Assembly: GCA_963556495.2 (NCBI GenBank)
Contig: OY747710.1
Location: forward strand, 16,751,500 to 16,815,499
Length of the DNA: 64,000 nucleotides
From: Valencia hispanica
Taxonomy: Eukaryota > Chordata > Actinopteri > Cyprinodontiformes > Valenciidae
Direction of reading: 5' to 3'
Part shown: positions 1-11,654 of the stretch, piece by piece
How positions within the stretch are numbered: position 1 is the first letter of the stretch
Layout of the letters: every line of letters starts with the position of its first letter
The notes under the pieces: generated by a model
The model's database searches: none
What the model was told of the DNA's origin: nothing
What the model saw: only the letters and a program-made list of their open reading frames with translations
Translations under genes and position numbers: made by a program

Positions 1-3000
1 ATGTATACATATTTATGTGAAAAAAGTAACTCACATGTGTTTCATATGAGATGCAAGAAAGTAAAGAATATTTCTAAACAAGAAAAGCACTTCAGATATG
101 AATGTAAAATTCACACTGCATTTAAGTATCAGATTCTTTAATTCAGTGGGATTGTCCCACATTTAACTCACCAATGACATTCAGGACACTGGAGTCATTT
201 TTGTGTGTTTTCTTGACAGTTAGGGATATCTTGTTCCTGCAGGACAACTCACTTTGCTCCAATACGAAATTAATTGGGTTTCAGCCTGGTATGCACTATG
301 TGATTTAGAAAATTGTACAAGACACTGCTTTAGAAGAACTCACGACTGGAAAAAGATGACAATAATAAAGACACAGATCGCTACAGCAAACACTCTGTGC
401 AATTCTTCCAAGACATGACTCTGACTCAACATCTGTAACGTAGGTCATGTCATCTCATCTCATCAGGGGTGAAAGTGGGCAAGTTCAGATCCTTTTAGTA
501 AATGAATAATGTCCCTTCAGAGTTACTTTGGTGTATAAAAAAAGAGGGGTTGTCGGGTTACGTTAGGCGTAGTAAGTATAGGTTCTCTTGTAATATTTCT
601 CGACAGTACATTCCAGTAAATTGAGACAGCAAAGGTTCCAGTTTTGTCTGTTTTAATGAAATGCTACCATTGAGCTGGCATTTACAGTAAGGTACAGACC
701 GCAGCTCTGATACAGATGCCCATATTCTCCTATTAAAGGGTGTGTTTTACCCAGAAACTTTGACTGTGGAATGATAACGTTTTTGTTTGTTGTAACATCA
801 TAGTAATAACCACACAAATGTCTCTCGAACTGAAGTATTAATTGATTTTGGGTCATTTCAGAACAAAATAAATGTACTTATGGATACGTACTTACGGAAA
901 TCTAATGTTCTTGAGAAAAAAAAGATAAAGACCTGGAATGCTCATGTGGTAAAGTAGGCTCAGACATCAAGATTTGGATGCAGAGCAGATGGCATGCATT
1001 CCACATCCGAATATTATAATCTGTCATTAAAAACTTAAATGTAACCTTAAAATTGTTTCTTTTAAAAATTGAGATTAAAACTTGGTCTTTTGCCAGTAAA
1101 ACACTGGGAAGAATTTACTCTTATAAATAAGCTAATGTTGATGTCATGAGTGCTAGAATGCATATGTAAAGTATTAATATATCTTATGATGGCGGATAAC
1201 ATGAGATAAACATATCAATAGTGCAATACTGGTAACATTTCAAGTAGATAATAATACCTCTTTTAATTTTAGGCCCATTTGCATGAAATACCATAATGGA
1301 TGCAGTGACACTATGATAAGATTCACCATATCTATATGGATAATGTGGTTTCCGGCACAGGATAAGAAATGGATTAGCCTGGACATAAATCTTGACACAA
1401 CAGTCCTTTTTGTATGCAGATGAACTCTTGTCAGAATGAGGGAAAAGGGGATATTGCTAATTATAGTTATTAAATGCATGTCTGTCAGTATCAGCTCGCT
1501 AGGAGGCAAACATGATGGGCTTAGTAACTTACACAGAGAAACCACTTAATTTGCTAATTATCTGAACAACCCCAGCAACGTATAGAGCTTATAGAAAACA
1601 TTCATCTTGGAGTGCTGATGCTGTGTCCCTCACTGTGAGTAAAGGTCTTCTGCTAGCTTTTAGCACATCTACACTACTATGTCAAGTCCCATTTGTAAAG
1701 CTTTAATGTCATTCAAGTGCTTTTTCCATTTTATAGAAACATAAAAATGCATGGTGGCAGACCACTCACTGTGTGGACATGTAAAAAAAAAAAAACCCTG
1801 TCAATATGAGCGACAGCCAGCAAGCTGGAACCAACGCATGATTGAACTCCACGAACCACCTTCTGAGCGAAGGGTCAAAAAAGACCGAGACCCTGACAGA
1901 ATTCTTGAAGTCAGGCTCATAACTAAGTATAATTTGAGGATGACAACAAGAGCTGCGGCTGAAAATAGCAGCTAATGAAATGTGCCCTGCAGTGATGTTG
2001 TGGAGGAAGTGACAAAGTGATGTTAAAGCAATAGGACATTTGATGGGCTGAGAGTTAAAATAGAAAGGAAGTAGGAGGGAAATGCCACTTGCTTTGTGCG
2101 CCTTTCACACTGGCTTACTGTATTTTCTCTGACACTCAGAGACACACAGGTACGCACACTCAGGCTCATACTGACCACAACAAGCAAGGCAGACCCACGG
2201 GTCGCCCTGAGTGCTCTGCTTATGGGGGACTATTACACTCAGTGACCTGTGACCTCCTGCTTGCCACTTCATGTCACAGACTGTCTTTTTGCAGATATAC
2301 AGGGATTCATTTTTCTGGGAGCTACAGTCAAATAAAATAAATAAAAAGATACAAACGTATGCACTGAATCATACTGTGTGTTTTCTCTCACTTGTACTCA
2401 AACCGATTGTTTGTCCAAAGAGTTTTGCAAAGCACCGGTGCATCACAATATATTATCATATCATTAATTTGCCAAATATTTTAAAAATGGGGAAACTCAA
2501 CATTCAGTTTCAACAACAGCATTCTTAGTACAGAAATTATGCAATGGTGCACGCAATCATAGACAAGTCAGCTCACTTGACAGTAGTAACTGACATCGTC
2601 TTCAAGGAGGGTAAGCCACATATGGTCAATGCTAAAGACCATCCAAGCTTTAAACAACAGGACATCCAAATGTTGATTGTGTTTGTGGTCCTTCAGTTAT
2701 CTTTAGATGTGTGAAATTTTGTACTTGGAAATCAAGGCACCAGAGTCTGGACATAGAAAGGAAAGACACAGAATCAACGTTCCATGAGGTCCAGTGTAAA
2801 GTTTCCACGGTCAGTTATGATTTGCGGAAACATGTCATTTGTTGGTATTATTCAACTTTCTTTTATCAAGTTCAAAGTCAGTCTAACAGGAAATTTAACA
2901 CTTGCCAAAAGTCCCAAAACATGTTTTTTGTTATATGTTGATAATGATAATTCAGTGCTTGATTGGCCAGCAAACTCAACTGAGAAAAAAAACTATTGAG

Positions 3001-3117
3001 TGCATATACTGTGCAGTCAATGGACAATCTTTGGTGCTTAACCAGCAGCAACTGGACTTATGAAGATCACCTCTCATCCAAGAGTCTTCTTCAGTTAACT
3101 TCAGTGGCCTTCACTTA
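1..3117. other. Interval without supported feature
   Basis: AT-rich sequence with only short, unconvincing open frames, a short A run near 1781 and a mild CA-rich patch near 2140. I recognise no exon, RNA gene or transposon end here. Confidence 0.6.
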
Positions 3118-3310
3118 TGCCTCATTTCCACTGATAGGTCCAGTCTGGCTCGGTCCAGTCCGCTCTGCCTTTTTGTCTGTTTCCATTTTAAAAGCGGCCC
3201 ATACAGCAGCCCCGTACCAGTCTATTAATGGTCCTCCTTCAGGTGTAGGTCCACACAACAATGGTCCGATACGGTTAGGGCGGAACTACTGGCGTCACAT
3301 AACACATTCC
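3118..3310. repeat. Truncated dispersed repeat (CATTTCCACTGA type)
   Basis: The stretch begins GCCTCATTTCCACTGATAGG, which resembles the end of a common fish non-autonomous DNA element. It runs through a G+C-richer body of about 190 bp. I see no matching inverted end, so I take it as a truncated copy. Family is uncertain. Confidence 0.35.
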
Positions 3311-3351
3311 TTTGATTGGGTGAACATCATATTTGCATTAAAAATCATTTA

Positions 3352-3516
3352 ATGGGGCGCCCCATGTACGAAGCCTTCAGTCCTCGGCACGGCTGTCCGG
3401 AGTTTGAGTCCTGGCTCCGCGGACATTTGCCGCATGTCTTCCTCCTCTTCTCTCCAGAATTCTTACCTATCCACTTTAAAATAAAGGCCTCTAGGGCCAA
3501 AAAACTTAAAATAATA
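3352..3516 (+). mobile_element. tRNA-derived SINE-like copy
   Basis: A head that looks tRNA-related carries a B-box-like GAGTTTGAGTCC. It is followed by the fish SINE body phrase CGCATGTCTTCCTCCTCTTC and a tail with AATAAAGGCCTCTAGGGCC and an A-rich end. Order and length (about 165 bp) fit a polymerase III-promoted SINE on the plus strand. The A box is degenerate and I could not define target-site duplications, so this is probably an old copy. Confidence 0.7.
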
Positions 3517-3529
3517 GTAATTTATTGAT

Positions 3530-6500
3530 AGTCTAAATTTAAAAAAGTAGTTTTCTGGGAAAATGTATTTTTGGCTTGTCTTTTATTTGCTATAAGCCAG
3601 AATGATTAAAATTCAAATCAATCACAATTACCAGATATTAGCACTCAAATTATATGACGTTGTATGCAACAATTCTGTGAGATTCACCTTTAAATCTAAA
3701 TAACGAAATAATAAACGCATTAATGATACTAAACTTTGGTTCGACCGTAACCATCTATTTTTCAAGTGTTGTTTTCTTCTAGTGTAATAAATTATTTCAT
3801 GTGCAATATAGTTAAAGGACAAAAGAAAACCACATGCAAAGCCTCCCCTGAGTTACCGGTAAACATTGAGTATAAAGTGAGGCTGCAACTAGTAAGTCTT
3901 GTTGTTGTGAATGTTTTATATTGTTCTTTTCCAGCTGTCTTTTAAGTCCATCATTGCGCCATCACACTAAATGTGGTACTCTGACATGCATGCGAATTGG
4001 CTAATTCACTGCCTCGTCTTATTTCCCCCCAGACTCATTTGTGAGGCCTGGCGTCTGCCGAACACAAGCTGAATGCACATCAGCAGGTTCACAGTCAATT
4101 AAACAAAACACAATGCTACGGTGATGAATAGAAAGTCAATGGATCAGACAATAATTGCGCCCTTGTAGCACTGCGTGTGGAACTTTGCTTCTGAAACCTT
4201 CTATGATGCCATTATTGCTATAAAGAAACAAGGAGAAATAGGAGAAGAAATCCCATGAAGCTGCTGGCATCAGCATTCAACTTGTGTAACAGTAAGGTAG
4301 TTATGAAAGGCCTGTGAGCATGTGGGTGTTCTGCTTTTAGTCAAGTGCAAACATTTTAGCCTAAAGAGGCAGACCTGCCAGAGTCCATTGCCAATATGAA
4401 TGTACCATCAACACCCACGCTGTTTCCAGTAACTCAAACCCACACCTCATACATATAAACAGCGCAAACACACACACCAAACAAGCTCTTCACATACTAC
4501 ATATTACATTTGCATGTCATTACATGCTCTCATGTGTATTTCCTCATGTTTCCACATTGTACAAATATGTGAACTCACAAAATCAAAGAGCAGACTAATT
4601 AAGCTGTTACAACACAGGCAGTGCTGTGCCTCACAGAAGGTAGTCTAAAGCTCTTCTGAGTAGAAAATTTTACCACTGAGAACCATTGTATCACCAAAAG
4701 ACACCACTAATGTTGTATGAGAATTTAATAGCTTATTTCCTAATATAATATTGGACCCTAATGATTTCTATCTTCATATTTGACTTGCATTTGAATCAAT
4801 AAAACTCCACGACCTTTATAAAACTGCATGTGTAAGGATTTTTAATATACCAGCTTAATTATTTTATCATGCTCATATCTATGGAGGAGTCTCAGTTGAA
4901 GATAGAGTAAGATTAGAGCCTTTACGACAATTTATAAGCCGTGAACACCAAAATTCATTTTTTCCTAACTCTGGAAGAAAAAAATAAAAATTATACTCAG
5001 ATAGAAAAGCCTTCTCAAAAAAAGTCCAAAATTTTAACAAGATAACAATTTGGTTATATGAAAAAGTAATGTGCTGTATAATTTTTTTAAACATTTTTTG
5101 TTGTTGTTGTGTACCAAAATATATTCATTTTGATGCTGCCAGCTGTGTCAAGCTACCTCATCATTGGCGACCCATCTACCCACTCTACGTCTGACTAGAA
5201 TTGAGCAACATTTTTTACATTTTGTGACGGCGTGGAAGATGGCAGATATGTGTGTTTCTTTACTTATTCTGGTAGACTCACAACCAGCAGATAAGCGTCT
5301 TGTAAAAGTGAAGACAGTACATGATTGTTAATACAGCATTCTATCCCATAGTTATCAATATTGTTCAGTTTAGGCTGTCTGAATGGGACCTTACCTCAAA
5401 ATTTAATTTGCACTTTTGCAGATTTGGTCTGTTTGTACCTCACTTCTTCAGGTATAAAAATAAGCCACCCAATTTAAAATTATTTTATTCTGTTTGATTC
5501 TTTAAAGTATTTTCTTTTACATGTGGTCTTCCCAAAAGGAACTTTTGTTATGTGAATAAAATAAATAAGCAGCAGTCCTCATATTTTTACTATTTTTTTT
5601 TGTTTAATCATAGTCAACGCCTTTGAATTGAGCTTTTATTAGGTATTTTAGGAGATAAATTTATGTTCTTAAGAAAAAGGTATCTTAATAAAAGACCCAA
5701 TACAGCTGTAGACTATTGATGACATGCTTGAAGTCCTGCAGATAAACATGTAATACCCATGTAACTTGGAATATGTACAGCATAGAAACAAATATTAGCA
5801 ACCATGTTTAATAATGAGTGTGACAGTGGTTATGAGCTTTGATGTGTGAACTCTGGTCCCCACCATCTGTAGGAATGAAGGTCACCATGAAAAGGCGACA
5901 CAAACAGCGAAAATGCCTCACTCCGTCACAGTGTTGAGCAGGCGATGCTCCTGGTTCCTATTACAGATCAACTCCTTGCTGATTAATTAGACTCATTCTG
6001 CTAATTGAAAGTCACCCTTTCACCCAGTGTTCAGCTATGAGACTGAGGTCAGGGGGGGGCAGGACAGCAACCATCACAGCATGAAATGCCGAGACACTTT
6101 GATAAATCAACAAGTAGCCGCCACATTTTTCTTCTGTATCCTTTCCCCATTCATATTTCACATTGGTGCCCTTCTTTTGCTATTCCTGCTGTAAATGACT
6201 GCCAGCCCACACTGGTTGCCTTGGGAGCAACTGGCGTAACAAGCTAATTAACTAATTAGACCCTCGTTTGGAAGACCTAACCAGGAACACGGACACTCAT
6301 TTATGTGAATTTGGACTACATTTGAATAACTCAAATGCATGTGTTCATGTGCAGAGGTCAATAAATGGGAAATAAAACACCACATAGTGTGCACAAGTTT
6401 CTGCCAAGAGACGCCTCCTCTCATATCCATGAAGTGAAGAAGCAGAGAGGCTGCAATATGGTGATTCATTTATTCTAATGATACCACTAACATCAGCCAA

Positions 6501-7365
6501 GTGAAGAAGGGGATCAGATGTGTCTCAGCGTGGCTGGGAGAGTTAAAGCTCTTAGACTTCTGACTCCTAAAAGCTTAGATGCATGCATAACTCTAAACAG
6601 ACATGAGCAGAATAGTTACTGTTTCTCCCGCCGTCCAGTATCAATCTACATCAAGAGACATGACGCCCATTGATCTTGCAGCTTCATGCAAGCTTTGATG
6701 AAAAGGCTCTATAAATTAGGCTTGAGTGATGGAAAACTGAATTTAAAATGCGCTCCCGCCTTGCTTATTGGACAGTAAATATGCAATGCATCAAAACACA
6801 GGGAATCAGTATTTAGGTTGAAACAAATACAAGGCATATAACATTGAATACCCTTCTGATGTTGCTCTCTAAACTTGCAAATACTCAATTTATTTGCTAA
6901 AAAGAGCAAAGCAAATCCCTAATTTGTTAAATCATTTCATTTCATTCCTTGGGAATAAATATCCTATTTAACACTTTTATTCTTTAAAAAAAGCCTAGAA
7001 TATACACTAGTATGAGAATGCACAAAGTAGTGGAGTCTTTGTTTGCGCATGCTATCAAGTTTTTTCTACAGATTTAAATAGTATAATGCACTATTTGCAT
7101 GCAGAGGCAAACGTGCTCATCTAGTCCAGCAAATGCAATCAATTTCTACCTGTGCTGGTGTCAGGTTGAAGTTCACCTCACCTCAACAACAAACTTAGCA
7201 GGTGCAGAAGTGATGAATGAAAAATATATCCTGGCTGCCAACTCCTGTCTCTCAGCAGAATCTGCCTGTATTAGGGAAGAATCCAATCTAAATGGCTTTT
7301 CAAAATCAATGAGATATGGATGTTTTTATGAAACTGCTGCATAATGTAGAAGGTGATATAATACC
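3530..7365. other. Interval without supported feature
   Basis: AT-rich sequence with scattered short A/T runs and no open frame that shows protein-like composition. I recognise no transposon ends or RNA genes. Confidence 0.55.
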
Positions 7366-7631
7366 AATGGTAAATGGCCTGCATTTGTATAGCGCTTTAC
7401 ACTACATTTAGTCATTCCCTCATTCACACACACATTCACACGTTGATGGTGGCAAGCTACTGCATTGCAGCCACAGCTGCCCTGGGGCACACTGACAGAG
7501 ACTGCCGGACACAGGCACCACCGGGCGCTCTGACCACCACCAGCAGGCAACGGGGTGAAGTGTCTTGCCCAAGGACACAATGACTGAGATGGACACGAGA
7601 CGAATTCCTACCACCTGAGCCACGTTCGCCC
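7366..7631. repeat. Dispersed fish repeat, family uncertain
   Basis: The block starts AATGGTAAATGGCCTGCATT and includes TGTATAGCGCTTTACA. It continues with CATTCACACACACATTCACA, a CCACAGCTGCCCTGGGGC segment and GTGTCTTGCCCAAGGACAC, and ends near CTGAGCCACGTTCGCCCCC. This order is that of a very common teleost interspersed repeat. The overlapping short open frames on both strands are by-products. A fragment of the same family's far end sits at 49985-50045, directly after the LINE-2 tail. Confidence 0.6.
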
Positions 7632-10082
7632 CCATATCTAGTACCTAATGCATTTAACTGATTCATTCACTTAATAAATGTTTTTTATTCTTAGCTGTGT
7701 GCTCACTAAACCCCACCTCCTTGAGGAGATGCTAATTGCTCAGTGGAGCTTTTTAGGAGAAAATCTTCCTTTGCATGTAGTATGAGAATTAGAAATACAC
7801 ATATACTCTGGCTTGTACACACTCAAGATTTCACTAATTTCACTGTCTGCCATTCCAGTAATCAAGCTGTGCAGTACAAATACTACTCATTCAGTTATTT
7901 CCACCAGCGTGGTCCCTTTTTGTTCTTTTACAGAGTGCCAGATAAGATTAGTAAAATCTGTAACATTACCTACACTAGCAAACCATTAGCTGCTAATGAA
8001 ACTTAAGTTGATTTGTAGCTTGTGATTCACTCCTCAGTCTGTTTGAATCTATTTTCTACAGAGAAGAAAATATTATTCATAACACAGAGACTTGTAAATC
8101 CTGTAATTTATGTGTGATCACACTAAAACGGTACATTTTCAATGCTTATTTGGCAAGAAAAACAGAACAACTGCATTACATATGACAAGATTTCACTAAG
8201 TTAAATGTAAGACTTTTTGAGGCATTTTTAAGACCAACATTATTTAAATATAAAAACTATGTGAATTATGAAATAACTTGATAGCTAACAAATCATATTC
8301 ATATATGATAATTTAAGCAAATTTAAGATCAACCCCTTTCTGCAGAAATTGGATTATTTCAAACATGTAGTTTCTCCTTGTGAACCTGATATCATTTATT
8401 GTCTCATATGCTGAATGTATCATTACACCCCTAGACAGATGAAGTCTTTTTGTCACAATAGTGGATCATGTTTGGGGAGTTTGCTTCCAGTTTGTATGAA
8501 CTAAAGTATTTTTGGAACTTGTATCCACTGACTGGAATAATGTCACACCTGGAGGGCAGCAGGTAATGGCAGATGATGGGATTATGTGTCAACGGGCAAA
8601 TCACACATGACAAGTTGAAATGTTGTATCTGGTGGTGCAGAAGTGAAGTTGATAGTGTGTGGGGCTTTCATGTCTTTAAAAAAAAGTACAACATTTTTCC
8701 AAGATGCCCGTGGAGTGAGCATCCAGCTTTCCCCGGAAATGACACCAGACTCAGTGCCTCGACATATGTGTTATTAAGTGCCGCTTTTAAATACTCATCT
8801 GATCAAGATTGTGGCTAATCCCCGATGGCTGAGCCTCCATTATGTGTGCAAAATGGCAGCGATCAAGACACAAAGGGAAATGTATGTGCATACGTGTGCA
8901 AGTTTTTGCTTTTATTTTTGTTCACACTCCAAGGTATATGCAGAGGGACGTAAAAAAAAACAAAAAAAACAGAGCAAGATAAATTGAGAAGGAAATATGA
9001 AAGATTAGGAATGAGAATGTGTGGATGTAAAATAATGCTGAACAGGGGAGAAAAAGCAAGTAATGTCATCTGATTTGAGAAAAAGGAGCAGAGAATCATA
9101 TTTATGATCACAAAGAAAGGCAACCAGGAGTGACCTGTGTTGTTGATGGTTAAGATAACGACGGAGTGGTGCAGCAGAGGAAGGTCTGAGAATTGGCTTT
9201 TCTTTTTTTTTGGTCTATTTATTTTCTGCTTGAAGTCAGCAGTTTTGGGTGTGGACGGAGGGTGAGTAGATCGATGTGAGTTTCTACTGCCAGAATACTC
9301 TCCTCTATCCCTGACAAGCACTACACTGGTATGATAGCCCACTGGGACTAAGGATGGAGGCAGTAAAACAGGAGAATGTGAAGAAGTGTCCAGAAAAAGC
9401 AATAGTGTAAAGATCATAATCACATTTTATTGTCTAAAAGGGCAGATAAATCAGTTTTTTCACTCCTTGTCCTTTTGCTTCTAAGTTTTCCCACCAGGGT
9501 GATTTATCCTAGACATTCATAGTCATGCCATACGTTCACCATATTGATTGTGTACCCCTAATAAGCAAATGCAAAGTCATATCTGCTCATTACTGTCCTA
9601 CTACACATTAATTAGCTACATAAATTGGTAGAGGGCTACTCAACGTGTAGATCAAGTCTAAATGCGCCCATGAAAGCTCACACAAACAAATACATTTTAA
9701 CTACTGATAATAACTAACCTCCCTGCTACACTTGTGGGACCTTAATGCAAAACCACAACTCTGCCATTTAATGGACAGCATGAGTGCCTTCATTTCCCAC
9801 TCCACTCCTTTCTTTCCTCTCATGCTGTGCATTATACGGCCCAGTCAATACAAGAAAGAAAGGTTATGAAAACATAGGGGTTATGTTCTACAGCCATTCA
9901 GAGCCATTCATGTCATCATTGTTGTAAGACTGTTAGGCATTACCAACAGAAGACATTCCTGTTTCTGTTTAACTTTGAAAAGTAAATGAATAAAAGATTA
10001 AATATATCAATAAAATCTAAATGCTAGACAGATTTTTTTACATTTAGTCACCCTCTTTATAACAATATCACATATATATAAA
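7632..10082. other. Interval without supported feature
   Basis: AT-rich sequence with a purine-rich patch near 8930-9190. The 186-codon antisense open frame across that patch is a low-complexity reading of it. Nothing else is recognised. Confidence 0.5.
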
Positions 10083-10790
10083 ACTGTGAAAAAGTATTGG
10101 TCACCTTACAGTTTTCATTTTGTTTTTGCCATTTTGTCAAACTTAAATGTTTCAGATCATCAGTCAAATTTTCATATCAGACAATGATAACCTGAATAAA
10201 TTTTCAAATGAAGACCCAACTTATTAAGGGAACAATAGTATCCAACCCAACCTAAACCTGATGTGAATAAATAATAAATTAACTGTCATTAACCAAATTT
10301 TTTAAATCAATTTCATTAGCAACACACAAGCCTGATTACTGTCAGACCTGTAAAATCAAAGTGCCCCTTATATAGAATCTGTCTAACAATATGAAGTAGG
10401 TTAAAAGATCTCAAACATCAACACATCATACCCTGATGTAAGGAAATTCAAGAACCAATGTTGAAGATATCTATATGTCTGCAAAATGTTACAAAGCCAT
10501 TTTGTATAATAGTCTGAGGATACTTTACTGCTACAGGGCTTGGGATGACTTGCTTTAATTGATGGAACCATGAGTTCTTCTCTCTATCAGAAAATCCTGA
10601 AGGAAAGTGCCTGGCCATTAATTTGTAACCTGAAAGCTGAACCATTCTTGAGTTATCCAGGACAATGATCCAAAGCACACCAGTCAGTCCACTTCAGATT
10701 GGCTCAATAAATGAAAGAAAATGAAGGTTTTAGAGAGGCCTAGTCAAAGTCTGGACTTAAATCACATTGAGGTCCTGTAAAATGACCTTA
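10083..10790 (+). mobile_element. Tc1-like transposon, 5' part (degenerate)
   Basis: The left end reads GTGAAAAAGTATTGGTCACC and is followed by about 170 bp that recur, inverted and diverged, at 23540-23672. This is the long terminal repeat arrangement of a Tc1-like family. At 10661-10789 the plus strand reads DNDPKHTS, then a segment ending SQSLDLNHIEVL. These are the second D and the E-containing block of the Tc1 DDE transposase, with two in-frame stops. The copy is dead. It breaks off after GACCTTA at 10790, where the large segment starts. The missing 3' part lies at 21448-21468 and 23392-23672. Confidence 0.85.
10661..10789 (+). pseudogene. Tc1-like transposase fragment
   Basis: This short frame shows DNDPKHTSQSTSDWL, a stop, then KVLERPSQSLDLNHIEVL, a stop and NDL. 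The family norm has DNDPKHTS and SPDLNPIE at the catalytic D and E, so both blocks are recognisable here, with Pro-to-Leu and Pro-to-His changes. The frame continues after the nested insertions as the block LKQLCKEQCF (23413-23442), ending at IPPQ and a stop. Non-functional. Confidence 0.85.
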
Positions 10791-11480
10791 CCCAGGTGAA
10801 AAATAAATGTACTAAGTGTACTAAAATTTAGCATGCTTTTGTGTACTTGTAGCAACACTAATCATCATTATACTTTAAGTGTGTTCATGATTAGTTTACT
10901 TGAAGCATGCTATTTTGGAACAACAAATTTTGTACTAAATATATTTAAATTGTAATTAAATTGTAGAAAAGCTCAACTTGAAGTGTATTTAGTATACTTT
11001 TATATGCTAAAGTGGAACAACTTAAAGTATATTTAGTACACTTTAAGCATATGGCTTTATATGTTCTAATATATACTTAATTAGTCAAATTAAAGCATAC
11101 TTTGTTTGTATAAGTACATTAAAAATTATTTGTTAGTGTATTAAAAATATATTAGCTTTATACTTTTAATATATTCTTACTGTGCTAATAATATGTTTAA
11201 TTATACTTTTGGTTTATTCAAATTACTAAAAAAAAGCATACTTTGCAGTTAATAGTCAATATACTTTATCATTACTTGCTATATTACTTTCTAGCTCGCA
11301 CATACTTGCAAATCTATTAACAGTATACTAAAGGCTGAAAGACTTGTGGGACTACTTCCATGTGAAAAATATACTTTATTGTATTTGTACCATATCCAAA
11401 TTTTAATAGTACATTGTAAATACATTAAACTTCTCTTAACATTTATACAACAAATGTATGAACATTTACATTATGGCTTT
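10791..11480. repeat. Left AT-rich arm of the large segment
   Basis: Many copies of TATACTT, TACTTT and AAGTATA in both orientations are seen. A second terminal-like motif, CCATGTGAAAAATATAC followed by TTTATTGTATTT, lies at about 11357-11387. It shares TACTTTATTGTATTT with the right arm in inverted orientation. Such clustered subterminal motifs are typical of transposase-binding arms, but binding is inference. A minus-strand AATAAA (11375-11380) could serve as poly(A) signal for the BEN gene. Confidence 0.55.
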
Positions 11481-11654
11481 TAAACATTTTCAATGTTGGT
11501 ACTTTACATCTTGTAGAAATAGGTCCATTTCAGGCAGTCAACTTAAACATACACAACCTTTACAGAACACTGAGAAATAGTGAACAATGAAAAACAGCAT
11601 TCCTTATTATTGCATGCATAACCCCGCCCACCATACAGAAACACACACCACACA

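Noticed and set aside
3352..3450. Functional tRNA gene
   Set aside because: Only a B-box-like sequence is present; no cloverleaf can be formed and the downstream body is that of a SINE.
7326..7666. Several overlapping open frames on both strands
   Set aside because: They fall on the common interspersed repeat at 7366-7631 and have no conserved protein motif.
8863..9423. 186-codon minus-strand open frame
   Set aside because: It is the complement of a purine-rich patch, has biased Ser/Phe/Leu composition and no family motif or splice context.
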